Positions 1-9,205 of a stretch of DNA of 64,000 nt are shown piece by piece. Made by a program: the position numbers and the translations under genes. The stretch lies in contig NZ_FCOK02000003.1 in the NCBI RefSeq assembly GCF_001544555.2, positions 1 to 64,000 of the forward strand, given 5' to 3'. Position 1 is the stretch's first letter; each line of letters starts with the position of its first letter. Under the pieces are notes generated by a model that worked only from the letters and a program-made list of their open reading frames with translations, was not told the origin of the DNA and did no database searches. The stretch is from Caballeronia udeis (lineage in GTDB: Bacteria; Pseudomonadota; Gammaproteobacteria; Burkholderiales; Burkholderiaceae).

Positions 1-95
1 AACTGGATCACCAACGGGTTCATTCCATCGTCGCGTGGCCGTGGATGATTGATTCACTATTGAATTAGAAATGGAATAAGGGGATAAAAACAGCA
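1..95. other. window edge, no gene seen
   Basis: The first 95 bases hold no open frame that I can support. The stretch is noticeably richer in A and T than the genes that follow. It lies downstream of the minus-strand hydrolase gene and behind its terminator, so it is probably the intergenic region to a neighbour that is cut off by the window edge. Confidence 0.4.
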
Positions 96-127
96 GCGGC
101 GCAAAGCCTTTGAAAGCCTTGCGCCGC
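90..127 (-). terminator. Rho-independent terminator of the hydrolase operon
   Basis: The arms GCGGCGCAAAGCC and GGCtTTGCGCCGC pair around a short loop at 96-127, with one imperfect position. Read on the minus strand the hairpin is followed by TGCTGTTTTT. It sits just past the stop of the alpha/beta hydrolase gene, where the transcript coming from the ferredoxin and hydrolase genes should end. Confidence 0.7.
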
Positions 128-179
128 ACGTTTATTCAACAGAGGGTTTGGATTGGTGAAGCGTGAAACCGGGGCGAAC

Positions 180-812
180 TCAACGCCATGCGTCGACGAT
201 AATCTTCTTCAGCACATGCAGCTTGCGATGAAAGAAATGCTCGCCGCCGGGAATCACGACCACCGGTAATTCCTGCGGCCGCGCCCAATCATAAACGGAG
301 CCGATGGGCACGGTATCGTCCACTTCACCGTGGATCACGAGCGTGTTGTCCGGTACCTCGGCAACCTGCCAGTTACTCGCCGCCGTGCCCGCGAATACCA
401 TCCGCTCAATGGCCTCGCCTGACTCGCGCAGATGCTTCGCCACATGCGACATCACGAAGGTGCCGAACGAGAAGCCGGCGAGCACCAGGGGGACGTCAGC
501 CTGCCCCGGTTGCGCTCGCATGTGCGCGACCACGGCCAGCAAGTCGTCGCGTTCGCCCGTGCCGTTGTCGTGCTCGCCTTGCGTTTCACCCACGCCTCGG
601 AAGTTCGAGCGATACGTGATGTACCCAAGTTGCACGAGCGTGCGCGCGAGGGTCTGCGCCACCTTGTTGTCCATCGTCCCGCCGTACAGCGGGTGCGGGT
701 GAGCGACCAGCGCAATGCCCCGGGTGGGCGCGCCGTCGGCGGGACGATCCAGCGCAACTTCAATCTTGCCCACCGGCCCGTCGATCAGAAACCTGTCGGT
801 CTGTGCGTTCAT
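180..812 (-). CDS. alpha/beta hydrolase, dienelactone-hydrolase-like
   Basis: Soluble serine hydrolase of 210 aa with no signal peptide. Visible family marks are the HPHPLYGG segment near residue 40, which supplies the oxyanion region, the nucleophile elbow GFSFG with Ser115, an acidic residue at 165/166 in HGEVDD, and His192 in GGEHFFH; together they make a complete Ser-Asp-His triad. This short group is usually annotated as a generic alpha/beta hydrolase or CocE/NonD-type protein, and its substrate is unknown. It starts 12 bp after the stop of the ferredoxin gene on the same strand, so the two are probably co-transcribed. The conserved pairing of this hydrolase with a thioredoxin-like ferredoxin is known from related genomes but gives no functional clue. 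Confidence 0.85.
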   Translation of the reverse strand: MNAQTDRFLIDGPVGKIEVALDRPADGAPTRGIALVAHPHPLYGGTMDNKVAQTLARTLVQLGYITYRSNFRGVGETQGEHDNGTGERDDLLAVVAHMRAQPGQADVPLVLAGFSFGTFVMSHVAKHLRESGEAIERMVFAGTAASNWQVAEVPDNTLVIHGEVDDTVPIGSVYDWARPQELPVVVIPGGEHFFHRKLHVLKKIIVDAWR

Positions 813-823
813 TGCGTAAGCCC

Positions 824-1156
824 TCAGGCTGCGGGCTGATCGATCAGCAAACGCTCGACGATCTTGCCGTTCACCAGATGGGAGTCGACGATTTCATCGA
901 TATCCGCTTCATCCACATACGTGTACCAGGTCCCTTCGGGATACACGACCACGACGGGCCCCAGTTCGCAGCGCTCGAGGCAACCGGCCTTGTTGATGCG
1001 CACCTTGCCGTCGCCGGCGAGCCCGAGCTGTTTTACGCGCTTCTTGGCGTACTCCTGCATGGCCTGGGCATTGCAATTCGCGCAACTGGGACGTCCAGCG
1101 TCGGGGTCGCGCTGGTTGAGGCAGAAGAACACGTGATATTTGTAGAACGGGTCCAT
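824..1156 (-). CDS. thioredoxin-like [2Fe-2S] ferredoxin
   Basis: A 110-aa cytoplasmic protein with the cysteine pattern of thioredoxin-fold [2Fe-2S] ferredoxins: Cys12, Cys25 (with a further Cys28), then Cys59 and Cys63 in AGCLERCELGP. The family resembles the Aquifex-type ferredoxin and the NuoE C-terminal domain and probably moves single electrons, but the partner is not evident here. Length is normal for the family. The gene lies between the VanZ-like gene upstream and the hydrolase downstream on the same strand, and is likely the first or second gene of that short operon. Confidence 0.88.
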   Translation of the reverse strand: MDPFYKYHVFFCLNQRDPDAGRPSCANCNAQAMQEYAKKRVKQLGLAGDGKVRINKAGCLERCELGPVVVVYPEGTWYTYVDEADIDEIVDSHLVNGKIVERLLIDQPAA

Positions 1157-1210
1157 GGGCTTGGCCGGAAGATGTTCGATTCGTGGGGATTTTGTGTCGG
1201 TTTTGGCCGA

Positions 1211-2386
1211 TTATAACGACCGGCGCTTTTCGCCGCCGTCACGCCACCGGGCAAGAAAAGCGCGCTCCGCAGTCGATGCCAGCCAGCCAAGTGCGGCGTA
1301 CGGCCACACCCACGCAAGCCACTGCGAAAGACCGTTGAAATGCAGGTACCGCCCCTGGCGCCAGTCGGCGAGCACGATGTCGAAGTAGGGATTCACCGGC
1401 AGCAGGTTCACCAGCACCAGCGCCACGATGAGCGCAAGACCAGCCAGCGTCGCACGCCACGGCCGTGAGCACCAGAGGGACAGCAAGCCCGCCAGCGCGC
1501 CGCACGCAATGCCTGCTACGGCGCCGCCGGTGGCCCAGTCGAACGCGAGCCCGGAGCGCGACTGCAGGAACGCCGCCCCGGCCTTCGCACCCAGTGTCGC
1601 GATCACCAGGCAGAACAGCAGCCGCACGCGCGGCGCGCGGGCGCGCATCGGCAAAGTGGCCAGCACCAGCGCGGCAAACAGGTTGAGCGAAGTGATGAGC
1701 GTTTCCCACACGTCGTCGGGAAGCATTGCGCCGAGGTGTGCCGGCCATGCCGCGACGTTCCACGCCGCAGGGGTCCACGCGAGCAGTGCATCCTGCATGA
1801 CCGGGTCGATGCGCAGCCACAGCACGCGCGGTAAATCGCCGACAGCGAACAGGAACGGCGCGGGATACATGGTGGCAAACGGCCAGAGCGCGGACAAGCC
1901 GATCATGTACGCAGCATCGCGCTCGAACCACATGAAACGCATGCGCCGCAGCAAGCCGCGATCGAGCAGCATGCTGGTGGCGGGCGCGGTGAGCGCGGCG
2001 CCCAGCAGTGCGCCAAGCGCATTTGCGGTCAAATCGAGATTCGATGCCACCCGCGTGGGCAGGTAGGTTTGCACGGCTTCCATCGTGCCGGACAACATCG
2101 CCCCGCCGATAAACGCCACCCCCGCCGCGAGCGCGCCGCGCCAGCGCGGATACAACGCGAGCACGGCCAGCGCGCCGAACGGCATATAACCGAGCACGTT
2201 GGTGATGACGTCAAACGCGGTGAGATATTGCGGCAGCGGATCGGAAAGATACGCGAACGGGCCGATTCCGAGCGTTCGCCAGCCGGAAAACGGATACAGC
2301 GAACCGTAGACCACCAGCATCGTATAAACCGCCAGTGCCTGCCGCGAAAGCGCGGACGGCCGATGCTGCCAGTGCTTGACGATCAT
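1211..2386 (-). CDS. VanZ-family multi-spanning membrane protein
   Basis: A 391-aa integral membrane protein with roughly ten hydrophobic segments. The N-terminal third matches the VanZ-like domain: an early hydrophobic helix followed by LYPFSGW, then ITNVLGYMPFGAL and a membrane segment containing GGAMLSGTMEAVQTYLPTR, whose E-x-x-Q pattern is typical. VanZ proteins are linked to low-level teicoplanin resistance in Gram-positives; in proteobacteria no function is established. The C-terminal half is extra membrane sequence and is common in long betaproteobacterial members. It is located 54 bp upstream of the ferredoxin gene on the same strand. Confidence 0.8.
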   Translation of the reverse strand: MIVKHWQHRPSALSRQALAVYTMLVVYGSLYPFSGWRTLGIGPFAYLSDPLPQYLTAFDVITNVLGYMPFGALAVLALYPRWRGALAAGVAFIGGAMLSGTMEAVQTYLPTRVASNLDLTANALGALLGAALTAPATSMLLDRGLLRRMRFMWFERDAAYMIGLSALWPFATMYPAPFLFAVGDLPRVLWLRIDPVMQDALLAWTPAAWNVAAWPAHLGAMLPDDVWETLITSLNLFAALVLATLPMRARAPRVRLLFCLVIATLGAKAGAAFLQSRSGLAFDWATGGAVAGIACGALAGLLSLWCSRPWRATLAGLALIVALVLVNLLPVNPYFDIVLADWRQGRYLHFNGLSQWLAWVWPYAALGWLASTAERAFLARWRDGGEKRRSL

Positions 2387-2491
2387 GCGCGCCGCCCTTG
2401 TCCTTGCCCCCGCCCTGTGGCACGGCGCGCCTCGTCGACATGCATGGCAGTCACTGCACGGTCCCGGGCGCGTTCGCGGCTTTCAACGCTG

Positions 2492-3163
2492 TCACTGAGA
2501 TGCGACCAGCGGCTGCACACCGAGCCATGCGGCCATCTGCGCGATCAGGTCGTCGGACGCGGCGGCAAGCGCACGCGCGCCGCCCGCGGCATCAGCCGTG
2601 TACGAAGGCGCCCGCGCGATGAACGTACGCTGGCTGACCACCTGCCCATGCTGCGACAACGTCACCCGCGCCGAGACCTCGCCGTGGCTTTGCTCGGGGG
2701 CATCGAAGACTTGCTCGAAGTCCGTCAGATCGACCTGCAACATGGGTGCGCGTACCGGGTCGGCGCCTGTCAGCACCGGCCCGCGCGAGGCGAGCGCTGC
2801 GCGCAGACGCTGCGTGAACAACTCCGCGGGCGACATGGTCCAGCGGCTGTCCGCATAACTGCCGGTGCGCTGGGCATCGGCATATTTCAGCCGATACACG
2901 AACGCGTCGGTATCCAGGTTCTTCGCTGCACTTACCGCCAGCACCTTTACCGGCGGCATGTTCATGGTGTTGGCCAGCGGCGCGGGTGCGCCCAGGTCAT
3001 AGCGGATATTCGACACGGCCGCGGGCGGCCCTGACGCGCAACCCGCCAGTACCGCAACAACAGCTATGACAGCCAGACTGGTAAAACCGGAGCGCGCCCG
3101 CGGCAGCGGGCGCGCAGCGCGCTTGGATAAGCGCATCGCCTGCAAGATCGTGTTTGGCATCAC
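2492..3163 (-). CDS. ABC-type transport auxiliary lipoprotein (PqiC/YrbC-like)
   Basis: A 223-aa lipoprotein: a basic N-terminus, a hydrophobic stretch and the lipobox LAGC with Cys42, so the mature protein would be anchored to the periplasmic face of a membrane, most likely the outer one. The rest matches the ABC-type transport auxiliary lipoprotein family (PqiC-like), with the segment RYDLGAPAP after the anchor. In such systems the lipoprotein is thought to pair with an MCE-domain tunnel that carries phospholipid across the periplasm. It is the last gene of the four-gene transporter operon, 108 bp after the MCE gene. The start codon could also be one of two nearby in-frame ATGs; the signal peptide fits all. 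Confidence 0.85.
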   Translation of the reverse strand: MMPNTILQAMRLSKRAARPLPRARSGFTSLAVIAVVAVLAGCASGPPAAVSNIRYDLGAPAPLANTMNMPPVKVLAVSAAKNLDTDAFVYRLKYADAQRTGSYADSRWTMSPAELFTQRLRAALASRGPVLTGADPVRAPMLQVDLTDFEQVFDAPEQSHGEVSARVTLSQHGQVVSQRTFIARAPSYTADAAGGARALAAASDDLIAQMAAWLGVQPLVASQ

Positions 3164-3271
3164 AGTTCCCTATTTCAAGATCAAAAACGCCTGGACATCG
3201 AACTCTAGTCCGCCAAATTCCTGCGAGCAGCGGACCCGGTGCCGATGGTTCTTGCGCAATGTTTTACGACT

Positions 3272-4231
3272 TCATTTCGACGGTGCCGACGGCCACTGGA
3301 AACCCGGCTCGCCGGGCCCCGGCGCGGGCTGCGGCGCACCAAACAGCACGCTGCGCGGGTTCCGGTTGAAAGTCTCGGCGGCGTGATCCACCGAACGCGC
3401 CGCACTGCCCACGTCGTCGGCCAGCGAATTTACGCGCGGCAAGGTCTCGTAACCCACCCGCGCGGCCATTTCCTGCAACGACTCGTTGACTTCGTTCATC
3501 ACGCGGCCTGCACGTTCGGCCGCGTCACCCGCCTTGTTCATGTTGGTGACAAACGGACCGTCCGCCCGGCTCAAACTGCTCGCGAGCGCATTGGTCGACG
3601 CGAGCGTCCGATCCAGTTGATCCAGCGTGCGCGGCAGTTGCTCCGCCACCGGGCCGACCTGCTTGCTCAGCACAGCAATACCGTCAGCGGCGCCTTGCAA
3701 GCTCTTCGCGGTCTGCAGCACCTGATCGCGCATGTCCTCGGACATGAATCTGTCTGCGTCGTCGGCAATCCGTTCAAACTTCTTGATCAGGATGTCGCCA
3801 CGTTGCTGCAACTGATCGAACAAACCCGGCCGCAATGGCAGCGACGCAACCTTTTGCTTCGATGACGGCAGCGGCGTGGGATTCTTGCCGGTGTCGTCGA
3901 GTTGCACGAATGCAATCCCCGTCACGCCCTGAAAGCCGAGCGTGGCGAAGGTGGACTGCGTGATCGGCGCGTTCTTGTCGACCTCGATCCGGATGCGGAT
4001 CTGCCCCGGATTTTCGTGATCGAACTTGATGGACTCCACCTTGCCCACGCCAAGCCCGCGATACCGGACGTCGGCGTCCGTGTACAAACCCGTCACATTG
4101 GTGCGCGCGACGAGGTCGTACGGCACGCGCACAGTGCGGTCCACGTTGAAAAAGAACACCGCGATGCCGATAGCGGCCAACAGCCCGATAGTGAACAGAC
4201 CGGCCCAGAACGCATGGGATTTGTTTTCCAT
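3272..4231 (-). CDS. MCE-domain lipid-transport protein (MlaD/PqiB-like)
   Basis: A 319-aa periplasmic protein held by one N-terminal membrane helix (residues about 8-28, ending in FFFNVDR). The MCE domain follows, recognisable by the sequence around TNVTGLYTDADVRYRGL. The remainder is a long helical region suited to forming a tunnel or needle. It should bind lipids and connect the inner-membrane permease to the outer-membrane side. I chose the ATG at 4231 because AAAGGAACC sits in front of it; an upstream in-frame extension of 23 codons lacks a family match. The gene is third in the operon, 84 bp after the ATPase. Confidence 0.88.
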   Translation of the reverse strand: MENKSHAFWAGLFTIGLLAAIGIAVFFFNVDRTVRVPYDLVARTNVTGLYTDADVRYRGLGVGKVESIKFDHENPGQIRIRIEVDKNAPITQSTFATLGFQGVTGIAFVQLDDTGKNPTPLPSSKQKVASLPLRPGLFDQLQQRGDILIKKFERIADDADRFMSEDMRDQVLQTAKSLQGAADGIAVLSKQVGPVAEQLPRTLDQLDRTLASTNALASSLSRADGPFVTNMNKAGDAAERAGRVMNEVNESLQEMAARVGYETLPRVNSLADDVGSAARSVDHAAETFNRNPRSVLFGAPQPAPGPGEPGFQWPSAPSK

Positions 4232-4315
4232 CAGCAGGTTCCTTTTTTTACTACGACGTTCCAGAGCTTCCCTGAGAGCTGCCCGGAACAATATCCACAA
4301 GACCGCCTGGAACGG

Positions 4316-5194
4316 TTAAAGCGCGGGACCGCATGGCGCGTCTTCCAGCGCGACCGCCGGCAATTTTGCGCGGCGCTCGGGCGGCAGCGCCTGCAGCGCG
4401 CGCCTGCCGCGCCGCCCGAGAAAATATTCGCGGATAAACGGGTGATCCACGGCCACCGCCTCCTCCACGGGAGCCGCCACCAGCACGCGCCGCTCGGCCA
4501 GCACGGCAACCCTCGTGGACAGCGCGACCATGGTGTCGAGGTCATGGGTAACGAGAACCACGGTCAGCCCGAGCGCCCGGTGCAGCGTCGCGATCAGGTC
4601 GACAAATTCGTCCGACGCCTTCGGGTCCAGCCCCGCCGTGGGTTCATCAAGAAACAGCAGTTCGGGTTCAAGCGCGATGGCCCGCGCGATGCCCACACGC
4701 TTGATCATGCCGCCCGACAACGCCGCCGGCATCTTGCTCATGTTCTTGCACGACAGCCCGACCATCTCGAGCTTGAGCATCACGAACTCGCGGATCAGCT
4801 CCTCCGGAATCTTGCCCAGTTCGCGAAACGGCTGCGCGATGTTGTCGTACACCGACAGCGACGAGAACAGCGCGCCCTGCTGGAACATCATGCCGGAGCG
4901 TGTGCGCAGGATGCGCGCGGTTTCGTCGTCCATGTTCGCCCACTCGTCGCCGAGCACACGGATCGTGCCCGACGTGGGCGACTCCAGCCCGAGCATCTGC
5001 CGCACGAGCGTGGTCTTGCCGGAGCCCGATCCGCCGAGCAGAGCCAGGATCTCGCCGCGCCGCACTTCCAGGTTCAGGTGCTCGTGAATCACCGTACGGC
5101 CGTAGCGCTTCGTCACGTCCACGACTTCGACCACCGGTTCGGCGGTGACAGGGGTAGGTTTGTTGCGAACGGCGGATGCAAGGGTAGCCGACAT
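4316..5194 (-). CDS. ABC transporter ATP-binding protein (MlaF-like)
   Basis: A 292-aa cytoplasmic ATPase with all ABC motifs: Walker A GGSGSGKT at residues 54-61, a Q-loop, the signature region ALSGGMIKRVGIARAI, Walker B LLFLDEPTAGLDP and the switch His in LVTHDLD. The ALSGGM signature and close linkage to an MlaE-type permease place it in the MlaF family that powers phospholipid movement. Its ATG overlaps the stop of the permease gene as TGATG, so translation is coupled. The protein carries a short N-terminal extension of about 20 residues ahead of the usual start of the fold. Confidence 0.9.
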   Translation of the reverse strand: MSATLASAVRNKPTPVTAEPVVEVVDVTKRYGRTVIHEHLNLEVRRGEILALLGGSGSGKTTLVRQMLGLESPTSGTIRVLGDEWANMDDETARILRTRSGMMFQQGALFSSLSVYDNIAQPFRELGKIPEELIREFVMLKLEMVGLSCKNMSKMPAALSGGMIKRVGIARAIALEPELLFLDEPTAGLDPKASDEFVDLIATLHRALGLTVVLVTHDLDTMVALSTRVAVLAERRVLVAAPVEEAVAVDHPFIREYFLGRRGRRALQALPPERRAKLPAVALEDAPCGPAL

Positions 5195-6327
5195 CAGATG
5201 CCCACCGACTGGAAGAGGATGGCGAACACGGCGTCAGCAAGAATCACGATGGTGATGGACGACACCACCGAGGTGGTGGTCCCCTCGCCCAGGCTCTGCG
5301 AATTCGCCTTGATGCGGAAGCCGAAATGGCACGCGGCCAGGCCAATCAGCATGCCGAACACCACGCCCTTGCCCAGCCCGATCCACAGGTTGGCGACCGG
5401 CACGACCGACGGCAGCGAGCGCACAAAAAAGGACAGGTCGATACCCAATACCAGTTTCGCCGCCAGCGCGCCGCCGAGGAGCGCCACCATGTTGGTCCAC
5501 ATGACCAGCAGCGGCATGGCAATGCCGAGCGCGAGCACGCGCGGCAGCACTATCCGCAGGCCATGCGGGATACCCATGACCTGCATGGCGTCGAGCTCTT
5601 CTGTCACGCGCATCACGCCGATCTGCGCGGTGATGGCGGAGCCGGAGCGGCCTGCCACCAGGATGGCCGAGAGCACCGGCCCGAGCTCGCGGATTACCGA
5701 AAGCCCCAGGATATTCACGATGTACTGGTTCGCGCCGAACATGCGCAGTTGTTGCGCGGACAGATAACTCAGCACGATACCGATCAGGAACGCCACGAGC
5801 GCCGTAATGCCAAGCGCCTGCGTGCCCGCGGCATAGATGTTCGCGGAGATTTCAGTCCACGGAATGCGTTTCGGGCGCCGGACCAGCCCGATCAGGTCGA
5901 GCACGAAGCCGCCGAACATGACGAGGCCGCCCAGCAGATGCTCGAAGAACGAGAACAGCATCAGGCCCAGGCGCGTGATGGGGTCGATACGATCAATCTG
6001 CTCAGGCTCTTCACGATTCGCGTCAAGCAGCGCGACCCGTTCGAAGATTTCCCTTTGTGTGTCCGATAGGGTGACACGCTCCGGCAGCTTCCTGCCCCAC
6101 ACACGCCACAGCGCCTGTCCACCGACGTGATCGAGCCGTTCGACAGGCAGCAGGTCCCACTGCCTGATTGCTTCCTGCCCGACGCTGCGCAGCCGGTCCA
6201 CTACGCCGCGCTTGGCGCTCGCGTGATCGCGCGCCAGTGCGAACGCCGTCCACTGGCCGGAAAGCCGGACAACCTTGCCCTGCTGACCTGACTCAACCTT
6301 CAGGCCGGGCGGAGTGTCGAAGTTCAA
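5194..6327 (-). CDS. MlaE-family permease with N-terminal STAS-like domain
   Basis: A 377-aa inner-membrane permease. Residues about 1-110 are soluble and resemble a STAS-type domain (LSGQWTAFALARDHA); this domain is fused in many long MlaE homologues. The membrane part has the family's hallmark segments, including ELGPVLSAILVAGRSGSAITAQIG and MRVTEELDAMQVMGI. With the ATPase, MCE protein and lipoprotein that follow it makes a complete Mla/Ttg2-like lipid transporter. Direction of transport (to or from the outer membrane) cannot be told from sequence. It is the first gene of the operon and is divergent from birA. Confidence 0.9.
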   Translation of the reverse strand: MNFDTPPGLKVESGQQGKVVRLSGQWTAFALARDHASAKRGVVDRLRSVGQEAIRQWDLLPVERLDHVGGQALWRVWGRKLPERVTLSDTQREIFERVALLDANREEPEQIDRIDPITRLGLMLFSFFEHLLGGLVMFGGFVLDLIGLVRRPKRIPWTEISANIYAAGTQALGITALVAFLIGIVLSYLSAQQLRMFGANQYIVNILGLSVIRELGPVLSAILVAGRSGSAITAQIGVMRVTEELDAMQVMGIPHGLRIVLPRVLALGIAMPLLVMWTNMVALLGGALAAKLVLGIDLSFFVRSLPSVVPVANLWIGLGKGVVFGMLIGLAACHFGFRIKANSQSLGEGTTTSVVSSITIVILADAVFAILFQSVGI

Positions 6328-6510
6328 GGCTTGAAAACGCTCCAGGTAGGGGCAAGGGAAAAGCCATTGTAGCGAAGGTGCGTCACGGAATCTCGATCAC
6401 GCGGGGCGTTGGCCAACCGGCCAGGGTTTCGGCGCCCGAGCGCGGTGCAACGATCCGCGTGAGTGTTTCCCCGTCAAGGCTCCCGGGCGCCAGATCGCTA
6501 CAATGCGGAT

Positions 6511-7458
6511 ATGAACTCATCCAACTCGTCTTTCCCGCTCGACGCGGCCTGGCGGATCGACCGCGACCGGCTGATGTCGCTCGCCGCGCGGCCGGTGCGC
6601 GACTGGCCGATCGAGATCGTCGATGAAACGGGCTCCACGAATGCCGACCTGATGGCGCAGCTCAAGGAGCAGCCCCGCAACAAGACATCGGCGTCGGCGC
6701 CCGACTCGTTCTCCCCGCGTTCGACGCTGAAGGCCGCCGATGGCACACCGTTCGTGCGGGTTGCGTACTTGCAGACAGCGGGCCGCGGCCGCCGGGGCCG
6801 CACGTGGGTTGCGCAGCCCGGCAACGCGCTGCTGTTTTCCACGGCCTGCATGTTGCCCCGGCCGCTTGAAGGACTCGCGGGCCTGAGCCTCGCGGTCGGC
6901 ACGGCCGTGCTCGATGCGCTGAACAGCTTGCCGCTGACGGCATCGGCGAGACTGGCGCTGAAATGGCCGAACGACATCCTGCTCGACGACGGCAAGCTCG
7001 CCGGCATCCTGATCGAAACCGCGTGGAACACGCCGAGGGCGAGCGCGGTCGTGATCGGCATCGGCATCAACCTGCACGGTGCGGCCGAATTGGCGGCCGA
7101 ACTCGATGAAGCCCAGCGCCGGAACGCCCTTCCCGTACCGGGCAACACGCCGGCGTCCTTGTCGCGGGCGTGGCCCGAAGCGAATCTCACCGATACCCTC
7201 GCCGCCGTCCTGAACGCGCTCGACGCCACCCTGGCGCGTTTTGCCGCCGATGGCTTCCGCCCTTTCCGCCAGCAGTGGCTGGCGGCGCACGCCTACGCGG
7301 GACGCGAGGTGGTGCTGCTGGAACAGGGCGTGGAGGTGGCGCGCGGCCTGGCGGTGGGTATCGACGACAACGGCCAGTTGCAGATCGATACGCCGACCGG
7401 CCTGAGGACCGCCACCACCGGCGACGTCTCACTGCGGCTCGCGGAGCAACGGCCGTGA
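6511..7458 (+). CDS. birA: biotin-[acetyl-CoA-carboxylase] ligase
   Basis: A 315-aa enzyme that activates biotin with ATP and attaches it to the lysine of the biotin carrier protein of acetyl-CoA carboxylase. Visible motifs are the biotin/adenylate loop [20 protein letters not shown] at about residues 87-106, the catalytic [19 protein letters not shown] and the C-terminal SH3-like domain. There is no N-terminal winged helix, so this is a class I enzyme without repressor function. The insert between [10 protein letters not shown] and the adenylate loop is longer than usual. I placed the start at 6511; a frame extension upstream has no family match. It overlaps coaX by 4 bp. Confidence 0.93.
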   Translation: MNSSNSSFPLDAAWRIDRDRLMSLAARPVRDWPIEIVDETGSTNADLMAQLKEQPRNKTSASAPDSFSPRSTLKAADGTPFVRVAYLQTAGRGRRGRTWVAQPGNALLFSTACMLPRPLEGLAGLSLAVGTAVLDALNSLPLTASARLALKWPNDILLDDGKLAGILIETAWNTPRASAVVIGIGINLHGAAELAAELDEAQRRNALPVPGNTPASLSRAWPEANLTDTLAAVLNALDATLARFAADGFRPFRQQWLAAHAYAGREVVLLEQGVEVARGLAVGIDDNGQLQIDTPTGLRTATTGDVSLRLAEQRP

Positions 7459-8285
7459 GAGGTTCACCGTTTCTGCTCATCGATGCAGGCAATAGCCGGA
7501 TCAAGTGGTCACTGGTAAGCGCCACTCGGGAAACGCTGAACGGCGGTGCGTTTGAACATGTTGAGGTTGAAGCCGTGCTGGCGGATATAACCGATTGGTC
7601 CAGCTTGCCGCGCCCCGCAGCCGCATGGATTTCGAACGTCGCAGGCCCGCGCGTGGGCGAACGCATTGCCGCCCTGCTGGACGCACGCTGGCCCGGCTTG
7701 CCCCGCACGATCGTGCGTGCACAGGCGCAACAATCGGGCGTGACGAACCGCTACACGGAACCGGCGGCGCTCGGCAGCGACCGGTGGTGCGGCATGATCG
7801 GCGCACACGCCGCGTACCCCGGCGAGAACCTGCTGATTGCCACCATCGGCACGGCAACGACGCTTGAAGCGCTATTGGCCGACGGCACCTTCACCGGCGG
7901 CCTGATCGCGCCCGGCTGGCTGCTGATGATGCAATCGCTCGGCACCCACACGGCACAATTGCCCACGCTGCTCCCCGATACCGCTCGCCGCGCGATCAGT
8001 TCATCCAGCGACATTTTCGCGACGGACACGCGCACGGCGTTATCGACGGGATGCCTGCTCGCGCAGGCGGGTTTGATAGAGCGGGCGTGGCACGATCTGC
8101 GCGCCCAGTGGAACAATGACGTGCGCCTGATTCTGAGCGGTGGGGGCGCCAGCGAAGTGGCGGGCGCGCTAAAGGTGCCGCATACTCGCCACGACTCGCT
8201 AGTGCTCGCGGGGCTGGCGTTAATTGCCGATGAAGCCGCCCACGACGCTAGCCCCGAAGCTGCCGTTTCCCGTTCACCCGATTGA
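7455..8285 (+). CDS. coaX: type III pantothenate kinase
   Basis: A 276-aa kinase for the first step of coenzyme A synthesis, the phosphorylation of pantothenate. It belongs to the ASKHA fold: phosphate loop DAGNSRIKW near the N-terminus, the GSDRW segment, TIGTATT and GGLIAPGW with the downstream LGTHTAQLP helix. The start is a GTG at 7455 that overlaps the birA stop in the sequence GTGA; it gives the family's expected N-terminus (ten residues before DAGN). Coupling to birA is usual in betaproteobacteria and links two cofactor functions. Any ATG further upstream in this frame falls inside birA and is not needed. Confidence 0.92.
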   Translation: MRGSPFLLIDAGNSRIKWSLVSATRETLNGGAFEHVEVEAVLADITDWSSLPRPAAAWISNVAGPRVGERIAALLDARWPGLPRTIVRAQAQQSGVTNRYTEPAALGSDRWCGMIGAHAAYPGENLLIATIGTATTLEALLADGTFTGGLIAPGWLLMMQSLGTHTAQLPTLLPDTARRAISSSSDIFATDTRTALSTGCLLAQAGLIERAWHDLRAQWNNDVRLILSGGGASEVAGALKVPHTRHDSLVLAGLALIADEAAHDASPEAAVSRSPD

Positions 8286-8298
8286 TGGAGCGCTTTCC

Positions 8299-8538
8299 AT
8301 GCTGCGCTGGCTGCTCGCCCTTTTATTTCTGGCAAATCTGTTGATGTTCGTCGTCGTGCAAGGCGTGTTCGGACCGCTGCCGTCGGCCGGTGGACGTGAG
8401 CCGCAGCATCTCGACCGCCAGGTGCACCCGGAACTGGTGAAGGTTCGCCCGATCAGTCCGGAAGAAGCCGCTGACCAGGCGGTGGTCGGCGGTCCCGCAC
8501 CTTCGGCCGCGGTGCAGGCAGCGCCGCTCGCGCAATAA
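8299..8538 (+). CDS. small membrane-anchored protein of unknown function
   Basis: A 79-aa protein that begins MLRWLLALLFLANLLMFVVV, a single membrane helix, and continues with a Pro/Ala-rich tail of about 55 residues, presumably periplasmic. The start is 14 bp after the coaX stop, which points to the birA-coaX operon. Comparable short proteins follow coaX in other Burkholderiaceae and are sometimes linked to SPOR-type cell-wall proteins, but no domain is recognisable here. An in-frame TTG further upstream inside coaX would give a longer form and is less likely. Confidence 0.6.
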   Translation: MLRWLLALLFLANLLMFVVVQGVFGPLPSAGGREPQHLDRQVHPELVKVRPISPEEAADQAVVGGPAPSAAVQAAPLAQ

Positions 8539-8558
8539 GCGGGTTTCCGGCTGCGCCC

Positions 8559-9041
8559 TTATCCCTGCGTGCGCACTTTCTTGAGCAATGCGGTCGTCGA
8601 GCGATCGTGCTCGAACGCGATCGCCAGCGCCTTGCCGCCCCAGCTCCGCACCAGCGCCGATTCCGCCAGCTTGTCCATGTCGTAATCGCCGCCTTTCACC
8701 AGCACGTCCGGATGCAGTTCGCCGATCAGTTCCAGCGGCGTCGATTCCTCGAATTTCACCACCCAATCCACGCTTTCCAGGGCGGCGAGCAGCGCCATCC
8801 GGTCATCTTCGCGATTGATCGGCCGGTCGTCGCCCTTGCCGAGCATGCGCACAGACGCGTCGCTGTTCACGCCGACGATTAACGTTGCACCCAGCGCTTT
8901 GGCGTCGGCGAGATAGGTCACATGACCGCGATGCAGGATATCGAAGACGCCGTTCGTGAAAACCACCGGCGACGTAAATTGCGGGCGTAAAGCGGCAAGC
9001 GCGTCGCGCGTCATGATCTTGCGTTCGAAAGGAGCGGGCAT
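8559..9041 (-). CDS. rfaE2: D-glycero-beta-D-manno-heptose 1-phosphate adenylyltransferase
   Basis: A 160-aa nucleotidyltransferase that makes ADP-heptose for the lipopolysaccharide inner core. The N-terminal motif FTNGVFDILHRGHVTYL carries the HxGH signature of the cytidylyltransferase-like fold, and SDASVRMLGKG and RPINREDDR match the family. It corresponds to the C-terminal half of E. coli HldE; separate enzymes for the kinase and transferase steps are usual in Burkholderia. It faces the birA-coaX group tail to tail with 20 bp between stops. Confidence 0.92.
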   Translation of the reverse strand: MPAPFERKIMTRDALAALRPQFTSPVVFTNGVFDILHRGHVTYLADAKALGATLIVGVNSDASVRMLGKGDDRPINREDDRMALLAALESVDWVVKFEESTPLELIGELHPDVLVKGGDYDMDKLAESALVRSWGGKALAIAFEHDRSTTALLKKVRTQG

Positions 9042-9140
9042 GGCGGTAAGCGATGAGAGATTCGGAAGGACCGTAGTGTGCCATGCATGGCGGCGCGCGC
9101 TGTGACGTTCAAGCGCGTCTGCGCCTGGGGAGCGCCCTTC

Positions 9141-9181
9141 AAAAACAAAACAGCCCGCCGGTCATCAACCAGCGGGCTGTT
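9141..9181 (-). terminator. Rho-independent terminator of the ferritin-like gene
   Basis: Perfect 10-bp arms AACAGCCCGC (9149-9158) and GCGGGCTGTT (9172-9181) enclose a 13-base loop. On the minus strand the hairpin runs into TTTTGTTTTT. It lies 25 bp past the stop of the ferritin-like gene, which it should terminate. Confidence 0.85.
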
Positions 9182-9205
9182 CAGGACGACATGCCGGGTT
9201 TCCGG

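Noticed and set aside
3902..5767. 621-codon plus-strand open frame opposite the MCE/ATPase/permease genes
   Set aside because: It is the antisense shadow of three well-supported genes. Its product is rich in Arg and His, has no domain, and exists because GC-rich codons leave few stops on the other strand.
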